From: Granulibacter bethesdensis | GTDB taxonomy: Bacteria; Pseudomonadota; Alphaproteobacteria; Acetobacterales; Acetobacteraceae | NCBI RefSeq assembly: GCF_001889525.1 | Contig: NZ_CP018192.1 | Span: forward strand, 2,446,501-2,510,500 | Direction of reading: 5' to 3' | Length of the DNA stretch: 64,000 nucleotides | Shown: positions 8,021 through 20,155 of the stretch, in pieces | Numbering within the stretch: the first letter of the stretch is position 1 | Layout: each line of letters begins with the position of its first letter | Notes under the pieces: model-generated | What the model saw: the letters and a program-made list of their open reading frames with translations, nothing else | Database searches by the model: none | What the model was told of the DNA's origin: nothing | Program-made: the position numbers and the translations under genes

Positions 8021-9340
8021 ATGCGCATTGCCATGATCGGAGGCGGATATGTCGGGCTGGTCTCCGCGGCCTGTTTTGCCGAGTTCGGGGTTGAGGTCGC
8101 GGTCGTGGAATCCGATCCGGCCAAGCTGGCGGCTTTGCATGACGGTCGGATGCCGATCTACGAACCGGGACTGGACAAGCTGGTTGCAGACAATGTCGCC
8201 GCAGGCCGCCTGTCTTTCGGCAATGATCTGACGGCTGCCGTCAAGGATGTGGAGGCGGTGTTCATCGCTGTTGGTACGCCGACCCGTCGCGGCGATGGCC
8301 ATGCTGATCTGACCTATGTTTTCACTGCTGCCGAACAGGTTGCAGAAGCCCTGACCACCCACTGTGTCCTTGTGACCAAATCGACCGTTCCAGTTGGCAC
8401 TGGCCGCAGGCTGGAGGCGCTGGTGCGGGAAATACGTCCCGATCTGGAGATCGACGTTGCGTCCAACCCCGAATTCCTGCGCGAGGGGAACGCGATCGGC
8501 GACTTCATGCGCCCGGATCGCGTGGTGGTTGGCAGTTCCACCCCCCGCGCGAAAGAAGTTCTGAGCCGTCTCTATCGCCCGCTGAACCTGATCGAGACCC
8601 CGATCCTGCATACCGGGCTGGAAACCGCAGAACTCACCAAATACGCCGCCAATGCGTTTCTGGCGATGAAGGTGACCTTCATCAATGAGATTGCCAATCT
8701 CTGTGAGGCAACCGGTGCGGATGTGCATGATGTTGCGAAAGGCATGGGGCTGGACGGCCGGATCGGCAGCAAATTTCTGCATCCCGGTCCGGGCTTTGGC
8801 GGATCTTGCTTCCCGAAGGATACGCTGGCTCTGGTACGGATCGCCCATGATGCGGGCGCACCGACAAGGCTGATCGAGACGGTGGTCGATATCAACAATA
8901 CCCGCAAGGAACAGATGGCTGAGCGCATTATCACCGCCTGCGGAGGCAGCGTGCGCGGCAAACGAATCGGCGTACTGGGCCTGACATTCAAACCCGCAAC
9001 CGACGATATGCGAGACAGTCCCTCCATCCCGATCCTGAGCCTGCTGCATCAGGCGGGCGCCTCGATCATCGCCTATGATCCGGAAGGGATGAAGCAGGCC
9101 CGTCCCCTGCTGCCGGATACCATCACTTATGTAGACAGTGCCATTGAGGCGCTCTCCGGTGCAGATGCTCTGGTGATCATCACCGAATGGAACGAATTCC
9201 GTGCCCTTTCTCCGGAAATGCTGCTTGCGCAGATGAATGGACGAGTGGTTGTTGATCTGCGTAATGTCTTCGACCCTGCCGCGATGCGAGAGGCCGGCTT
9301 CTCCTATTCCTCCATCGGGCGCCCAGAGAAAAGGCATTAA
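8021..9340 (+). CDS. ugd: UDP-glucose 6-dehydrogenase
   Basis: NAD-dependent oxidation of UDP-glucose to UDP-glucuronate, a precursor for exopolysaccharide or lipid sugars. The N-terminal Rossmann motif is GGGYVGLVSA (residues 6-15). The central EFLREGNAI block is near 150, and the catalytic cysteine lies in GFGGSCFPKD near residue 263. 439 residues, normal for bacterial enzymes. A strong GAGGAG-type site precedes the ATG. The next gene, five bases downstream, contains a glycosyltransferase part, so the pair may act on one glycan. Confidence 0.95.
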   Translation: MRIAMIGGGYVGLVSAACFAEFGVEVAVVESDPAKLAALHDGRMPIYEPGLDKLVADNVAAGRLSFGNDLTAAVKDVEAVFIAVGTPTRRGDGHADLTYVFTAAEQVAEALTTHCVLVTKSTVPVGTGRRLEALVREIRPDLEIDVASNPEFLREGNAIGDFMRPDRVVVGSSTPRAKEVLSRLYRPLNLIETPILHTGLETAELTKYAANAFLAMKVTFINEIANLCEATGADVHDVAKGMGLDGRIGSKFLHPGPGFGGSCFPKDTLALVRIAHDAGAPTRLIETVVDINNTRKEQMAERIITACGGSVRGKRIGVLGLTFKPATDDMRDSPSIPILSLLHQAGASIIAYDPEGMKQARPLLPDTITYVDSAIEALSGADALVIITEWNEFRALSPEMLLAQMNGRVVVDLRNVFDPAAMREAGFSYSSIGRPEKRH

Positions 9341-9345
9341 AACGC

Positions 9346-11061
9346 GTGACCACTGCGGCGGCTGTAGATGAGGAATGGAAATATCCCGATATTCCCAACC
9401 CTGACATTCTGGACCGGATTCCGTTATCAGCCCGCATTGTGCTTGATGTGGGCTGCGGCAGTGGGGCGCTGGGGGCTGCCTACAAACAGATCAATCCAGC
9501 CGCCCGTGTCTTCGGAATAGAGACCAATCAACAGGCTGCCCGCCTCGCCTCATCCCGGCTGGAGACGGTCATCAACAGCGATGTGGAAACCGCCATTTTT
9601 CCTGACGAGCTGCTCGGGCGCGTTGACTGCCTGATCTATGGCGATGTGCTGGAGCATCTTCAGGATCCCTGGACGCTCCTGAAAAATCATGTGGAGACAT
9701 TGCTGGCTCCGGGGGGTGTCGTCATCATCTGCATGCCCAATGTCGAGCATTGGAGCATCACCGCGCGCCTTCTGACCGGGACGTTCGACTACAGCGATAC
9801 CGGCCTGCTGGACCGCACGCATCTGCGCTTTTTCTCACAGGCCATGATGGAGCGCTGCATCCGCGCTGCAGGGTTGCAGCCCATTGACTGCCTGCCACGT
9901 ATTTTCGAGGCCGAGCAGGGGCGACAGGTCATCAATGCCCTGAAACCAGTGCTTCAGACGATGCAGGTCGATCCGGACGCCTATGCGCGGCGCGCCCTGC
10001 CAATGCAATATGTCTGGCGTGCCCGTGCCGGGGGGCCTGCCCCTGTTCAGGTCTATTCCACCATCCTGGCACCGGTCGGTGGGGTCAGCGACGTCAGGGT
10101 GATCGAGCCTATGCGTGCTCTGGCTGCCGAGCCGGGCGTCCGGGCGGCGATCGTCAAGGGTGGCGAACTGCCTCCCCCCGATCCGTCTTTGCCGAAAATC
10201 TGGATTTTCCATCGCCCTGCTCTCGCCGGAGAGGAAGGGCTGTCCGTGCTGCGGGGAATCCTGCGACAGGGATTTCTGATCGTTACGGAATTCGACGATC
10301 ATCCGGATTACATTCCTGTTCTTCAGCGCCCGGATATGTGGAATTTCCGTGGTGTGCACGCGGTCCAGACCACCACCATGGGGCTGGCCGATGTATTCCG
10401 CAAAGACAATCCGGAAGTCGCCATATTCCCTAATGGCATCCGCGCCCTGCCGGTACCGCACAATCATGCGAAACGCCCGCAGATGAGAATGCTGTTCGCG
10501 GGGATCAATCGTGAAAACGACTGGCCCCCTTATATCGATGCCCTCAACACGGCGGCGCGGCTCTGTGGAGAGCGGCTGCATTTCGAAGTCGTACGGGACC
10601 GTGGATTTTTCGATGCACTGGATACGCCGCACAAATCCTTCTCCGACACGCTGGACTATGCGGCCTATCATCAGAAACTGTCAGACTGCGAGCTGTCCTT
10701 CATGCCTTTGCAGGACACGCCCTTTAACCGTGCCAAAAGCGACCTGAAATTCATTGAGGCTGCCTCTCATCGCGTCTGCGCTGTGGCCAGCCCGGTTGCG
10801 TATGAGAACAGCATTCAGGACGGCAAGACCGGCATTCTGTTCCGCACAGGGGCCGAGCTTCAGGAAAAGCTTGTGGCCCTGGTCAATAATCCTGATGCGG
10901 TTCTGCAGATCGCCACCGCGGCGCGGAGCTATGTCGCCGCCGAACGGATGCTGGCCTATCAGATGGCTGCGCGCACCGCATGGTATCGCAGCCTGTGGGC
11001 ACGCAAGGATGCGCTTCACGCCGCCCTGCTGGAGCGTATGCCCGCCTTACGGGAAGGATAA
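9346..11061 (+). CDS. Methyltransferase-glycosyltransferase fusion protein
   Basis: Two-domain protein of 571 residues starting at GTG. Residues about 25-215 form a class I SAM methyltransferase: VLDVGCGSGALG (motif I, near 28), a GDVLEHLQDP block near 105 and MPNVEHWS near 130. Residues about 230-560 look like a GT4/CgeB-type glycosyltransferase, with FPNGI near 365 and a C-terminal block with AKSDLKFIEAA near 465. The substrate is unknown. Position five bases after ugd suggests work on a glucuronate-derived glycan. It ends 15 bases inside the convergent esterase gene. Confidence 0.75.
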   Translation: MTTAAAVDEEWKYPDIPNPDILDRIPLSARIVLDVGCGSGALGAAYKQINPAARVFGIETNQQAARLASSRLETVINSDVETAIFPDELLGRVDCLIYGDVLEHLQDPWTLLKNHVETLLAPGGVVIICMPNVEHWSITARLLTGTFDYSDTGLLDRTHLRFFSQAMMERCIRAAGLQPIDCLPRIFEAEQGRQVINALKPVLQTMQVDPDAYARRALPMQYVWRARAGGPAPVQVYSTILAPVGGVSDVRVIEPMRALAAEPGVRAAIVKGGELPPPDPSLPKIWIFHRPALAGEEGLSVLRGILRQGFLIVTEFDDHPDYIPVLQRPDMWNFRGVHAVQTTTMGLADVFRKDNPEVAIFPNGIRALPVPHNHAKRPQMRMLFAGINRENDWPPYIDALNTAARLCGERLHFEVVRDRGFFDALDTPHKSFSDTLDYAAYHQKLSDCELSFMPLQDTPFNRAKSDLKFIEAASHRVCAVASPVAYENSIQDGKTGILFRTGAELQEKLVALVNNPDAVLQIATAARSYVAAERMLAYQMAARTAWYRSLWARKDALHAALLERMPALREG

Positions 11062-12090
11062 CGCCTTCCCCAGCATCGCTTCGTCCTCCGCTATAGGGGG
11101 AAAGGTGGTTTGGAGCGCCTGCCGGTCCCCGTCGCCTGCCATGCGGTGCAGGAAGCGGGAAGTCCGACGCAGCGAGTCCCGGCTTTCCGGCAGAAAAGTC
11201 GCGAAAATCTGGAACGCATGCGGCACTTTGGGCCAGATGCGCAGATCGACGGTGCCACCGCTGTTCCGTACACGCTCCGTAAGTCTGCAAGCATCGTCCA
11301 GCAGAACTTCGTCCGCCCCGACCTCGATCAGCAGCGGGGGAAGCCCGTCAAGCGCGCCATAAAGCGGCGAGGCCAGCGGATGGTAAGGGTCGGCACCCTG
11401 AAGATAGAGTGTCGCCGCACGGGATACATTTCCATCCAGCATCACATCCCGATGAGCGTTATAGCGCAGGGACGCTCCGGTTGCCGCCAGATCTGTCCAG
11501 GGAGAAAACAGCGCAGCCGCCACCGGCAATGGCAGCCCGGCCTGTTTCGCCGCCAGCATCAGGGACAGCGCCAAACCGCCCCCCGCCGAATCTCCAGCAA
11601 TGACAAGACAGGCTGGCGGAATGCCAGAGTCCAACAATGCCCGATACACTGCCAGCGCATCCTCGACCGCAGCGGGAAACGGATTTTCCGGAGCCAAACG
11701 ATAGGCAGGCGCATAGACTTCAAACCCGGCCCGGGCGAAAAACGAGGTGATCGGGCGGTGTGTGGCCGGAGAGCAGCCCAGATAAGCGCCCCCATGCAAA
11801 TACAACAGGGTGGTCGGCAGAGCCTTCACCACCCCTGCGGTAGAGTGATGGGTGCACAGATGCTCCGTCTGCACGCCACCCAGTTCTTTCATGCTGATCT
11901 GCATGTCACCCGGCAGACGGCGAATGGTCAGCGCAAAATCACGACGCAGTTCACGTACATCTTGCACGCGGGACAGACGGCGTTTCACCGTCCAGCGCAG
12001 GATCGGCAGAAGGATACGAAGACGGAGACTGGACACGGCTTGTTTTGTCTCTCTCGCCTGTTTCGAAGCAAAGACGCTTCCGCTATCCAA
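11047..12090 (-). CDS. Alpha/beta hydrolase of the hormone-sensitive lipase (esterase) family
   Basis: Probable carboxylesterase. The oxyanion motif LHGGAYLG is near residue 97, the nucleophile elbow GDSAGGGLA near 166, the acid residue in EVGADEVLLDD near 265 and the catalytic His in PHAFQIF near 303, in family order. 347 residues from a TTG at 12090; a GTG at 12036 would trim 18 residues and is also possible. It is a stand-alone minus-strand gene, convergent with the preceding fusion gene and divergent from the PAP2 gene. The natural ester is unknown. Confidence 0.8.
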   Translation of the reverse strand: MDSGSVFASKQARETKQAVSSLRLRILLPILRWTVKRRLSRVQDVRELRRDFALTIRRLPGDMQISMKELGGVQTEHLCTHHSTAGVVKALPTTLLYLHGGAYLGCSPATHRPITSFFARAGFEVYAPAYRLAPENPFPAAVEDALAVYRALLDSGIPPACLVIAGDSAGGGLALSLMLAAKQAGLPLPVAAALFSPWTDLAATGASLRYNAHRDVMLDGNVSRAATLYLQGADPYHPLASPLYGALDGLPPLLIEVGADEVLLDDACRLTERVRNSGGTVDLRIWPKVPHAFQIFATFLPESRDSLRRTSRFLHRMAGDGDRQALQTTFPPIAEDEAMLGKALSFP

Positions 12091-12126
12091 TCCGCGCCTG
12101 AAAAGCCAGCTTTATGAAAGCCCCGC

Positions 12127-12795
12127 ATGAGCAGTCTCGGTCATAGCAGTGATGATACAAGCTCATCCCGCCCTGTCTGGTGGCCCCTGATGGGGCTGGC
12201 GGCAATCACGACCGTACTGGCCATTGCCTTTCTCGATCGGGGCTGGTCGAGCTGGGCTCACGCCGCCCTGCCATCGTGGAAACCCGTTTTCGTCTGGATG
12301 ACGCGCCCGGCCGAAATAGCGGCACCGCTCGGCGCACTCTATCTGTTTTTGGCGGTCCTGGCAGCAGCGTCCGGACGCTGGCGGCCCGGCAGGCTGGGAT
12401 GGGCGCTGATCGCAGCCTCTCTGGCCGCGCTGGTGGCAGTGCCTGTGAAGGATGAGCTAAAATACCTGTTCGGTCGTCCATGGCCGGAAACATGGATCGA
12501 CAACAACCCATCCTGGATTGGCAACGGTATATTCGGCTTTTTCCCGCTGCATGGCGGACGGGGCTGGGCCTCTTTCCCCTCCGGCCATACGACGATGATC
12601 ACCGCCCCCATGGCTGCACTGCGCGACCGGCTGCCGGAACTGCGCAGGCTGTGGCTGCTGCCAATCGCCTGTGTCGCCATCGGGTTACTGGGAGCGGATT
12701 TCCACTTCATCAGTGACGTGATGGCCGGAATGCTCACCGGCATCACCTGCGGAGTAGGCCTGTCCGCCGTCATACGCCCTTCTGAACAGTCCTGA
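12127..12795 (+). CDS. PAP2-family membrane phosphatase
   Basis: Type 2 phosphatidic-acid-phosphatase superfamily protein, probably acting on a lipid phosphate or undecaprenyl pyrophosphate at the inner membrane. The three catalytic motifs are visible: KYLFGRPWPE near residue 115, FPSGHTTM near 155 and GADFHFISDV near 197. Several hydrophobic segments surround them. 222 residues. Divergent from the esterase and about 60 bases before uvrB. Members include BacA-independent pyrophosphatases and lipid A phosphatases; the sequence does not decide between them. Confidence 0.8.
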   Translation: MSSLGHSSDDTSSSRPVWWPLMGLAAITTVLAIAFLDRGWSSWAHAALPSWKPVFVWMTRPAEIAAPLGALYLFLAVLAAASGRWRPGRLGWALIAASLAALVAVPVKDELKYLFGRPWPETWIDNNPSWIGNGIFGFFPLHGGRGWASFPSGHTTMITAPMAALRDRLPELRRLWLLPIACVAIGLLGADFHFISDVMAGMLTGITCGVGLSAVIRPSEQS

Positions 12796-12855
12796 GAGAG
12801 ATCAGGACCGGCAGTTTTGCTTGCAGCGGGGCGTGTGGCCGCCCATCTTCCCGTC

Positions 12856-15057
<2,202 letters not shown>

Positions 15058-15181
15058 GACCCAGACTGCTGGCATACGACATCGAACCGTGTGGCAGAAG
15101 CCGGCCGCCTCCGGTCATGGCATGCTTGCACTGACTGTATGTCGGCCTCACAGGATCATCTCATCATGGAACCATCGTCGC

Positions 15182-15961
15182 ATGCTGCATTCACTGCCCC
15201 TGTCTGAAGCCATGCCGCGCACCGCGCTCGTCACCGGGGCCGGACGCAGGATCGGGCGCGCCATTGCTCTGGCGCTGGGAGAGGCCGGGTTTTCAGTCGC
15301 CGTACATTACGGAACCAGCCGCACAGAGGCCAAGGAGGTCGTCACCACCCTTCATCAGAGCGGACGGAATGCCGTCTCCCTGCAAGCCGATCTCGGGCGC
15401 GAACAGGATACCCGGCGGCTGATGCAGGACGCAACTGATGCGCTGGGGCCGATCGGCGTACTGATCAACAACGCCGCCATTTTCGAATTCGATGCCTGGC
15501 ATGACGCGACCCGCGACAGTTGGGACCGACATATGGAAACCAATCTCCGCGCGCCGCTGGTACTGGCACAGTCCTTTGCCCATCTGCTGCCCACAACGGC
15601 ACAGGGGGCTGTAATCAATATGATCGACCAGCGCGTGTGGGCGCCGGGACCGGGTTTTATTTCCTATACAGTCGCGAAGAGCGGTCTGTGGACCCTGACC
15701 CGCACGCTGGCTCTGGCTCTGGCTCCCCGCATCCGTGTGAATGCCATCGGGCCCGGTCCGGCAGCCCCCAGCAAACGGCAGACCCCGGGCCAGTTCGCGG
15801 AACAATGCAGCAGTGTCCCGCTCGGCCATGGCACAAATCCAGAGGAAATCGCCCGGGCCGCGCTGTTTTTGCTCTCCCTGCCCTCCGTGACCGGCCAGAT
15901 GTTGGCACTGGATGGCGGGCAGCATCTGCAAGGGGCTGGTAGTACGACTCTGGTTGAATAA
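15182..15961 (+). CDS. Short-chain dehydrogenase/reductase, pteridine-reductase-like
   Basis: NAD(P)-dependent oxidoreductase. The cofactor motif TGAGRRIGRAIA is near residue 17, NNAAIF near 98 and the catalytic YTVAKSG near 165; the C-terminus has the usual GQMLALDGGQHL. The arginine-rich GRRIG and overall style resemble FolM/pteridine-reductase-like members, as does a PLG segment before the last helix. About 259 residues from ATG 15182; ATG 15212 (MPRTALVTG) is an equally good start. It lies between uvrB and uvrC. The substrate is not predictable. Confidence 0.78.
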   Translation: MLHSLPLSEAMPRTALVTGAGRRIGRAIALALGEAGFSVAVHYGTSRTEAKEVVTTLHQSGRNAVSLQADLGREQDTRRLMQDATDALGPIGVLINNAAIFEFDAWHDATRDSWDRHMETNLRAPLVLAQSFAHLLPTTAQGAVINMIDQRVWAPGPGFISYTVAKSGLWTLTRTLALALAPRIRVNAIGPGPAAPSKRQTPGQFAEQCSSVPLGHGTNPEEIARAALFLLSLPSVTGQMLALDGGQHLQGAGSTTLVE

Positions 15962-16353
15962 GGCCCTTTTAGGGGCCACGACCTGAAAACCGGTCAAGCC
16001 ATAAAATTGGCAGACTCACAGATTCTTGTGCTTGACACTCTCTTCTCAAAGCGGGTTACGGCCGGACTTGTCCACCTGCGGCGCAAGAGAATCATATTTT
16101 TCAGTATGATGACGGCACCACCATCCTTCACAAAGAATAAAACAATATATTTCAACGACTTATACTGTTGCTTCGAATCTGTGCAATCGGCGTGTAACCC
16201 TTGTGTACTGCGGGTTTGGCACAAATGTGCGCAGCTTCTTCCACAATGTTATCCACAGCTTTGGTGGATGAATTTTATCCTGTCTCTTATCCACTTCCCG
16301 CGCCGAGATCCGGGCGCCCAACCCTTGAGGAAGTGCGGGGTAACCCCTAATCC
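15962..16353. other. Intergenic region with DnaA-box cluster, AT-rich block and GANTC sites (possible replication origin)
   Basis: 392 bases without a credible gene. A perfect DnaA box TTATCCACA is at 16249-16257. Related 9-mers with one or two mismatches lie at 16237 (TCTTCCACA), 16275 (TTATCCTGT) and 16287 (TTATCCACT), giving start-to-start spacings of 12, 26 and 12 bases. A further TTGTCCACC is at 16068. AT-rich DNA fills roughly 16085-16175. Four GANTC (CcrM) sites lie at about 16013, 16021, 16089 and 16175. These are the ingredients of an alphaproteobacterial origin. DnaA control of uvrC is the alternative. Confidence 0.45.
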
Positions 16354-18288
16354 ATGACTATGCCTGATGCTCCCGCCAGCCCGCCGAAAGAAGGTCAAAA
16401 TCCTTCCCTGCCAATTGTCGAGGCACCCTCAGGCAAAGGGGTGACTGTCATTGAGGCAATGCTGAAACTGTTGCCGGACAGGCCGGGCGTCTACCGGATG
16501 CTCGATGGACAAGGCGAAGCCCTGTATGTCGGCAAGGCGCGTAGCCTGAAAAAACGCGTGGCCAGCTACACCCAGATCCACCGTCTTCCCGAGCGGCTGC
16601 GTCGCATGGTCAGCGAGACGGTTTCCATGGAGATCGTCACCACCCACACCGAAGCCGAAGCCCTGCTGCTGGAAGCCAATCTGATCAAGCGGCTCAAGCC
16701 GCGCTTCAACATCGTGCTGCGGGATGACAAATCCTATCCATGGCTGATGCTGACCGAGGATCATGCTTTTCCTCAGATCATGAAACATCGCGGCGCACAG
16801 ACAAGAAAAGCCGCCAGCTACTGGGGGCCGTTTGCCTCGGCCTGGGCAGTCAACCAGACCGTGACCGCCATGCAGCGTATTTTCCTGCTGCGCTCCTGCT
16901 CGGACAGCGTGTTCGCCAACCGCTCCCGCCCTTGTCTGCTGTTCCAGATCCGCCGCTGCTCTGCCCCCTGCGTGGACCGTATCAGTCAGGAGGATTATGC
17001 CGAACTGGTCGATCAGGCACGGGCCTTCCTGTCCGGACGTGGCACGGACATTCAACGCGATCTCGCCCGCCAGATGGAAGAAGCCGCCGAAGCACTGGAA
17101 TTTGAGCGCGCCGCCGCCATCCGCGACCGTATCCGTGGCCTGACCCATGTGCAGGGCACCGCCGTGGTCAATCCGGCCTCCATCGGCAATGCGGATGTCA
17201 TCGCCGTCTGGCAGGATGCGGGACAAAGCTGTGTGCAGGTTTTCTTCATCCGTGGCGGCCATAATAACGGCAACCGTGCCTTCTATCCTGCCCATACCAG
17301 TGTCGAGACAGCACAGGATGTATTGGGAGCCTTTATCGCCCAGTTCTATGACGACAAGCCCCCGCCCCCTTTACTGTTGCTCAATCATGCCATCGCGGAG
17401 GAAGAGCTGGTCTCGGAAGCCCTCAGCCTGAAAGCAGGGCGCCGGGTGGAGCTGCATGTGCCGGTACGCGGAGAAAAACGCGCCGTGGTCGCCCATGCGG
17501 AGACCAATGCTCGGGAGGCACTGGAACGCAAACTGGCGGAAAGTGCTGGCCAGAACCGGCTGCTGGACGGCGTGGCGGAGCTGTTCGATCTGCCCACCCG
17601 CCCGGACCGGATCGAGATTTACGATAACAGCCATATCATGGGGACCAACCCGTACGGTGTCATGGTGGTGGCGGGGCCGGAGGGTTGGAATAAATCGGCC
17701 TACCGCAAATTTTCCATCCGTGGCCCGATCACACCCGGCGACGATTTCGCCATGATGCGCGAAATGCTGGAGCGTCGTTTCAGCCGTGGCCTGAAGGAAC
17801 GTGCCGAAGGACCGGAAGGGGGAGCCAACTGGCCCGATCTGGTACTGATCGATGGCGGGGCCGGTCAATTATCAGCCGTGCGCGGAATCCTGGACGAGAT
17901 CGGTGTCACCGATGTGAAACTGGTTGCCATTGCCAAAGGTCCTGATCGCGATGCAGGCCGCGAATGGTTTCATACAGAAGGCCAGGCACCGTTCCAGCTG
18001 CCACCCCGTGATCCGGTGCTTTATTACCTCCAGCGTCTGCGTGACGAAGCGCATCGCTTCGCTATCACCACCCATCGGGCGGGGCGGTCAAAAACACTGG
18101 TCCGTAGTGAACTGGACGATATTGACGGCATCGGAGCCGCCCGCAAACGCGCCCTGCTTAATCATTTCGGCTCGGCACGCGGTGTCAAACAGGCCGGGCT
18201 CGCGGCACTGGAAGCCACCCCGGGCATCTCGAAAGAAATCGCAAGGCGCATCTACGCCCATTTCCATCCAGGCGCGCGCGCAGAATAA
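16354..18288 (+). CDS. uvrC: Excinuclease ABC subunit C
   Basis: Dual-incision nuclease of nucleotide excision repair. The N-terminal GIY-YIG domain reads GVYRML...[14 protein letters not shown] (about residues 46-65). A UVR domain ([15 protein letters not shown]) is near 245. The RNase-H-like incision domain includes IEIYDNSH near 422 and [11 protein letters not shown] near 495, followed by a C-terminal helix-hairpin-helix region ([14 protein letters not shown]). 644 residues, usual length. It follows the DnaA-box region directly, with little room for a promoter outside it. Confidence 0.96.
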   Translation: MTMPDAPASPPKEGQNPSLPIVEAPSGKGVTVIEAMLKLLPDRPGVYRMLDGQGEALYVGKARSLKKRVASYTQIHRLPERLRRMVSETVSMEIVTTHTEAEALLLEANLIKRLKPRFNIVLRDDKSYPWLMLTEDHAFPQIMKHRGAQTRKAASYWGPFASAWAVNQTVTAMQRIFLLRSCSDSVFANRSRPCLLFQIRRCSAPCVDRISQEDYAELVDQARAFLSGRGTDIQRDLARQMEEAAEALEFERAAAIRDRIRGLTHVQGTAVVNPASIGNADVIAVWQDAGQSCVQVFFIRGGHNNGNRAFYPAHTSVETAQDVLGAFIAQFYDDKPPPPLLLLNHAIAEEELVSEALSLKAGRRVELHVPVRGEKRAVVAHAETNAREALERKLAESAGQNRLLDGVAELFDLPTRPDRIEIYDNSHIMGTNPYGVMVVAGPEGWNKSAYRKFSIRGPITPGDDFAMMREMLERRFSRGLKERAEGPEGGANWPDLVLIDGGAGQLSAVRGILDEIGVTDVKLVAIAKGPDRDAGREWFHTEGQAPFQLPPRDPVLYYLQRLRDEAHRFAITTHRAGRSKTLVRSELDDIDGIGAARKRALLNHFGSARGVKQAGLAALEATPGISKEIARRIYAHFHPGARAE

Positions 18289-18308
18289 GCCCGCGCCTTC
18301 AGCATCTT

Positions 18309-18695
18309 TCAGTCCTCGGTTTTCACCAGCATCGGGCCAAGCGGACGCCCGGCAAACAGATGCACATGGAAATGCGGCACTTCCTGCCCGGCATCCTGGC
18401 CACTATTGGCCAGCAGCCTGTATCCCGGCACTTCCAGCCCCATGTCACGCGCCAGCTTGCCAACCGTCAGGAAGAACGTTCCGACTTCCTCCGCGGAGGC
18501 GCGCTCCGTAAAATCCGCAAAAGAAATATAAGGTTTTTTGGGAATGATCAGCACATGGGTAGGGGCCTGCGGATTGATGTCCAGAAAGGCCAGCGCATGA
18601 TCATTCTCCATCACCTTGCGACAGGGAATCTCGCCGCGCAGGATAAGAGCGAAGATATTGTCGGGGTCGTAATCCCCGATGGCGCTGACCGGCAT
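18309..18695 (-). CDS. hinT: HIT-family nucleotide-binding protein (HinT-like)
   Basis: Purine-nucleoside phosphoramidase or Ap4A-type hydrolase of the histidine-triad family. The active-site triad appears as HFHVHLFAG near residue 111. The N-terminal block with DNIFALILRGEIPC is typical of HinT/PKC-interacting proteins. 128 residues. It lies about 55 bases after hisE on the same strand; alphaproteobacterial his clusters often end with a HIT gene, so it may belong to this transcript. Confidence 0.88.
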   Translation of the reverse strand: MPVSAIGDYDPDNIFALILRGEIPCRKVMENDHALAFLDINPQAPTHVLIIPKKPYISFADFTERASAEEVGTFFLTVGKLARDMGLEVPGYRLLANSGQDAGQEVPHFHVHLFAGRPLGPMLVKTED

Positions 18696-18749
18696 TGGCT
18701 TGTGCCTTTTCTGTTTCCAAATCTCTGTCTGATGACGAGATCGGTATGA

Positions 18750-19232
18750 TCAGGGAATTTTGGTAGTCTTCAACCCTGCGTTGCGCGGCAATATTTTGGC
18801 ACGGGATGCTTTTTCAGCAATGCCACTGATGCCTTCGCGCTTGGTCAGTTCCCGCCATACCTCGGCAGGCTCGACCCCGACCGCGACCCATAGGACCAGA
18901 AGATGATACAGCACATCGGCGCTTTCACCGATCAGGGCTTCCTTGTCGCCGCTCACCGCCTCAATCAGACATTCGACGGCTTCCTCGCCGAATTTCTGTG
19001 CAACCTTGCCGATACCGCGGGACAGCAGGCGTGCGGAATGGCTGACCGCAGGATCAGCATCCCGGCGCTGCATGACCACTTCCCAAAGCCGGTTCAGTAC
19101 CTGCACCGCATTATCAGGATCAATATCAGCCAGAGGCGAAACTCTTCTGGATTTGATCTTTACGGCGGAAGGAGCAGACGTTTTCTTGTTCGTCTTCGTG
19201 ACTGTTTTTTTCTTAACGGCTTTGACCATCAT
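18750..19232 (-). CDS. hisE: Phosphoribosyl-ATP pyrophosphatase with basic N-terminal tail
   Basis: Second step of histidine synthesis: hydrolysis of phosphoribosyl-ATP to phosphoribosyl-AMP. The MazG-like fold shows [20 protein letters not shown] (about residues 72-91) and [12 protein letters not shown] near 102, with the Glu/Asp metal ligands. The first 35 or so residues are an unusual Lys/Thr/Ser-rich tail absent from the ~105-residue canonical enzyme. No internal Met allows a shorter conventional start. Seven bases after hisF on the same strand. Confidence 0.92.
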   Translation of the reverse strand: MMVKAVKKKTVTKTNKKTSAPSAVKIKSRRVSPLADIDPDNAVQVLNRLWEVVMQRRDADPAVSHSARLLSRGIGKVAQKFGEEAVECLIEAVSGDKEALIGESADVLYHLLVLWVAVGVEPAEVWRELTKREGISGIAEKASRAKILPRNAGLKTTKIP

Positions 19233-19238
19233 GATCCC

Positions 19239-20015
19239 TCAGGCAGCCTGCATGGCAGGCCGGGTGAAACGAACGGGTTGTCCCGCTGCATGCAACGCAT
19301 TTTTGACCTGCTCGATTGTGAACGTGCCAAAATGAAAAACGGATGCAGCGAGCAACCCTGTCGCCCCCGCTTCTGCACCCTCGACAAAATGCTGCAATGT
19401 GCCGATGCCACCCGAAGCGACCACCGGCACCCGCACAGCCGCACAGACCCGACGTAACAATTCAGTGTCGAATCCCTGCCCCGTTCCATCCCGATCCATG
19501 CTCGTCAGCAGGATCTCCCCGGCACCCAGAGACGCCACCTGACGGCACCATTCTATGGCATCAAGCCCGGTCCCTGTACGGCCACCATGAGTAAACACTT
19601 CCCAGCCCGATGACGTTTTCTTGACGTCAACGGCCACCACGATGGCCTGGCTGCCGAATTTTTCAGCCCCTTCCCTGATCAACTCAGGACGCGCCACAGC
19701 GGCTGAATTCATGCTGCATTTATCAGCCCCCGCCAGCAGCAGGCGCCGCATATCACCTACGGTGCGGACCCCACCCCCAACTGTGAGCGGCAGAAAGACC
19801 CGCTCGGCCGTGCGGGCAACCACATCGAGAATAGTATCACGATTGTCCGAGCTGGCCGTAATATCAAGAAAGGTCAACTCATCCGCACCGGCCGCATCAT
19901 ACAGGGCTGCCTGCTCGACGGGATCACCCGCATCGCGCAGGGATACGAAATTCACGCCTTTGACGACACGCCCGTCCTTGACGTCCAGACAGGGAATCAC
20001 ACGAAGCTTCAACAC
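19239..20015 (-). CDS. hisF: Imidazole glycerol phosphate synthase cyclase subunit
   Basis: Forms imidazole glycerol phosphate from PRFAR using ammonia delivered by HisH. The TIM barrel starts [19 protein letters not shown] with the catalytic Asp at residue 11. The second catalytic Asp is in [13 protein letters not shown] near 130, and the phosphate-binding [12 protein letters not shown] is near 205. 258 residues starting at GTG. A spacer of about 140 bases separates it from hisA, the largest gap inside the operon, with a GCCACT-AAA-AGTGGC hairpin in it. Confidence 0.96.
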   Translation of the reverse strand: MLKLRVIPCLDVKDGRVVKGVNFVSLRDAGDPVEQAALYDAAGADELTFLDITASSDNRDTILDVVARTAERVFLPLTVGGGVRTVGDMRRLLLAGADKCSMNSAAVARPELIREGAEKFGSQAIVVAVDVKKTSSGWEVFTHGGRTGTGLDAIEWCRQVASLGAGEILLTSMDRDGTGQGFDTELLRRVCAAVRVPVVASGGIGTLQHFVEGAEAGATGLLAASVFHFGTFTIEQVKNALHAAGQPVRFTRPAMQAA

Positions 20016-20155
20016 GGCGCAATCCGTTCACCGGCGACCGGCACAATTTAAGGATCAGGACTGGTCTGCGCCAGCCACTAAAAGTGGCGGGGGTTTTGCA
20101 GCTAAAAGCCGTGGAAATGCAAGAACTTCGTGCGCCGTTTTCACACCGGGGTTTG

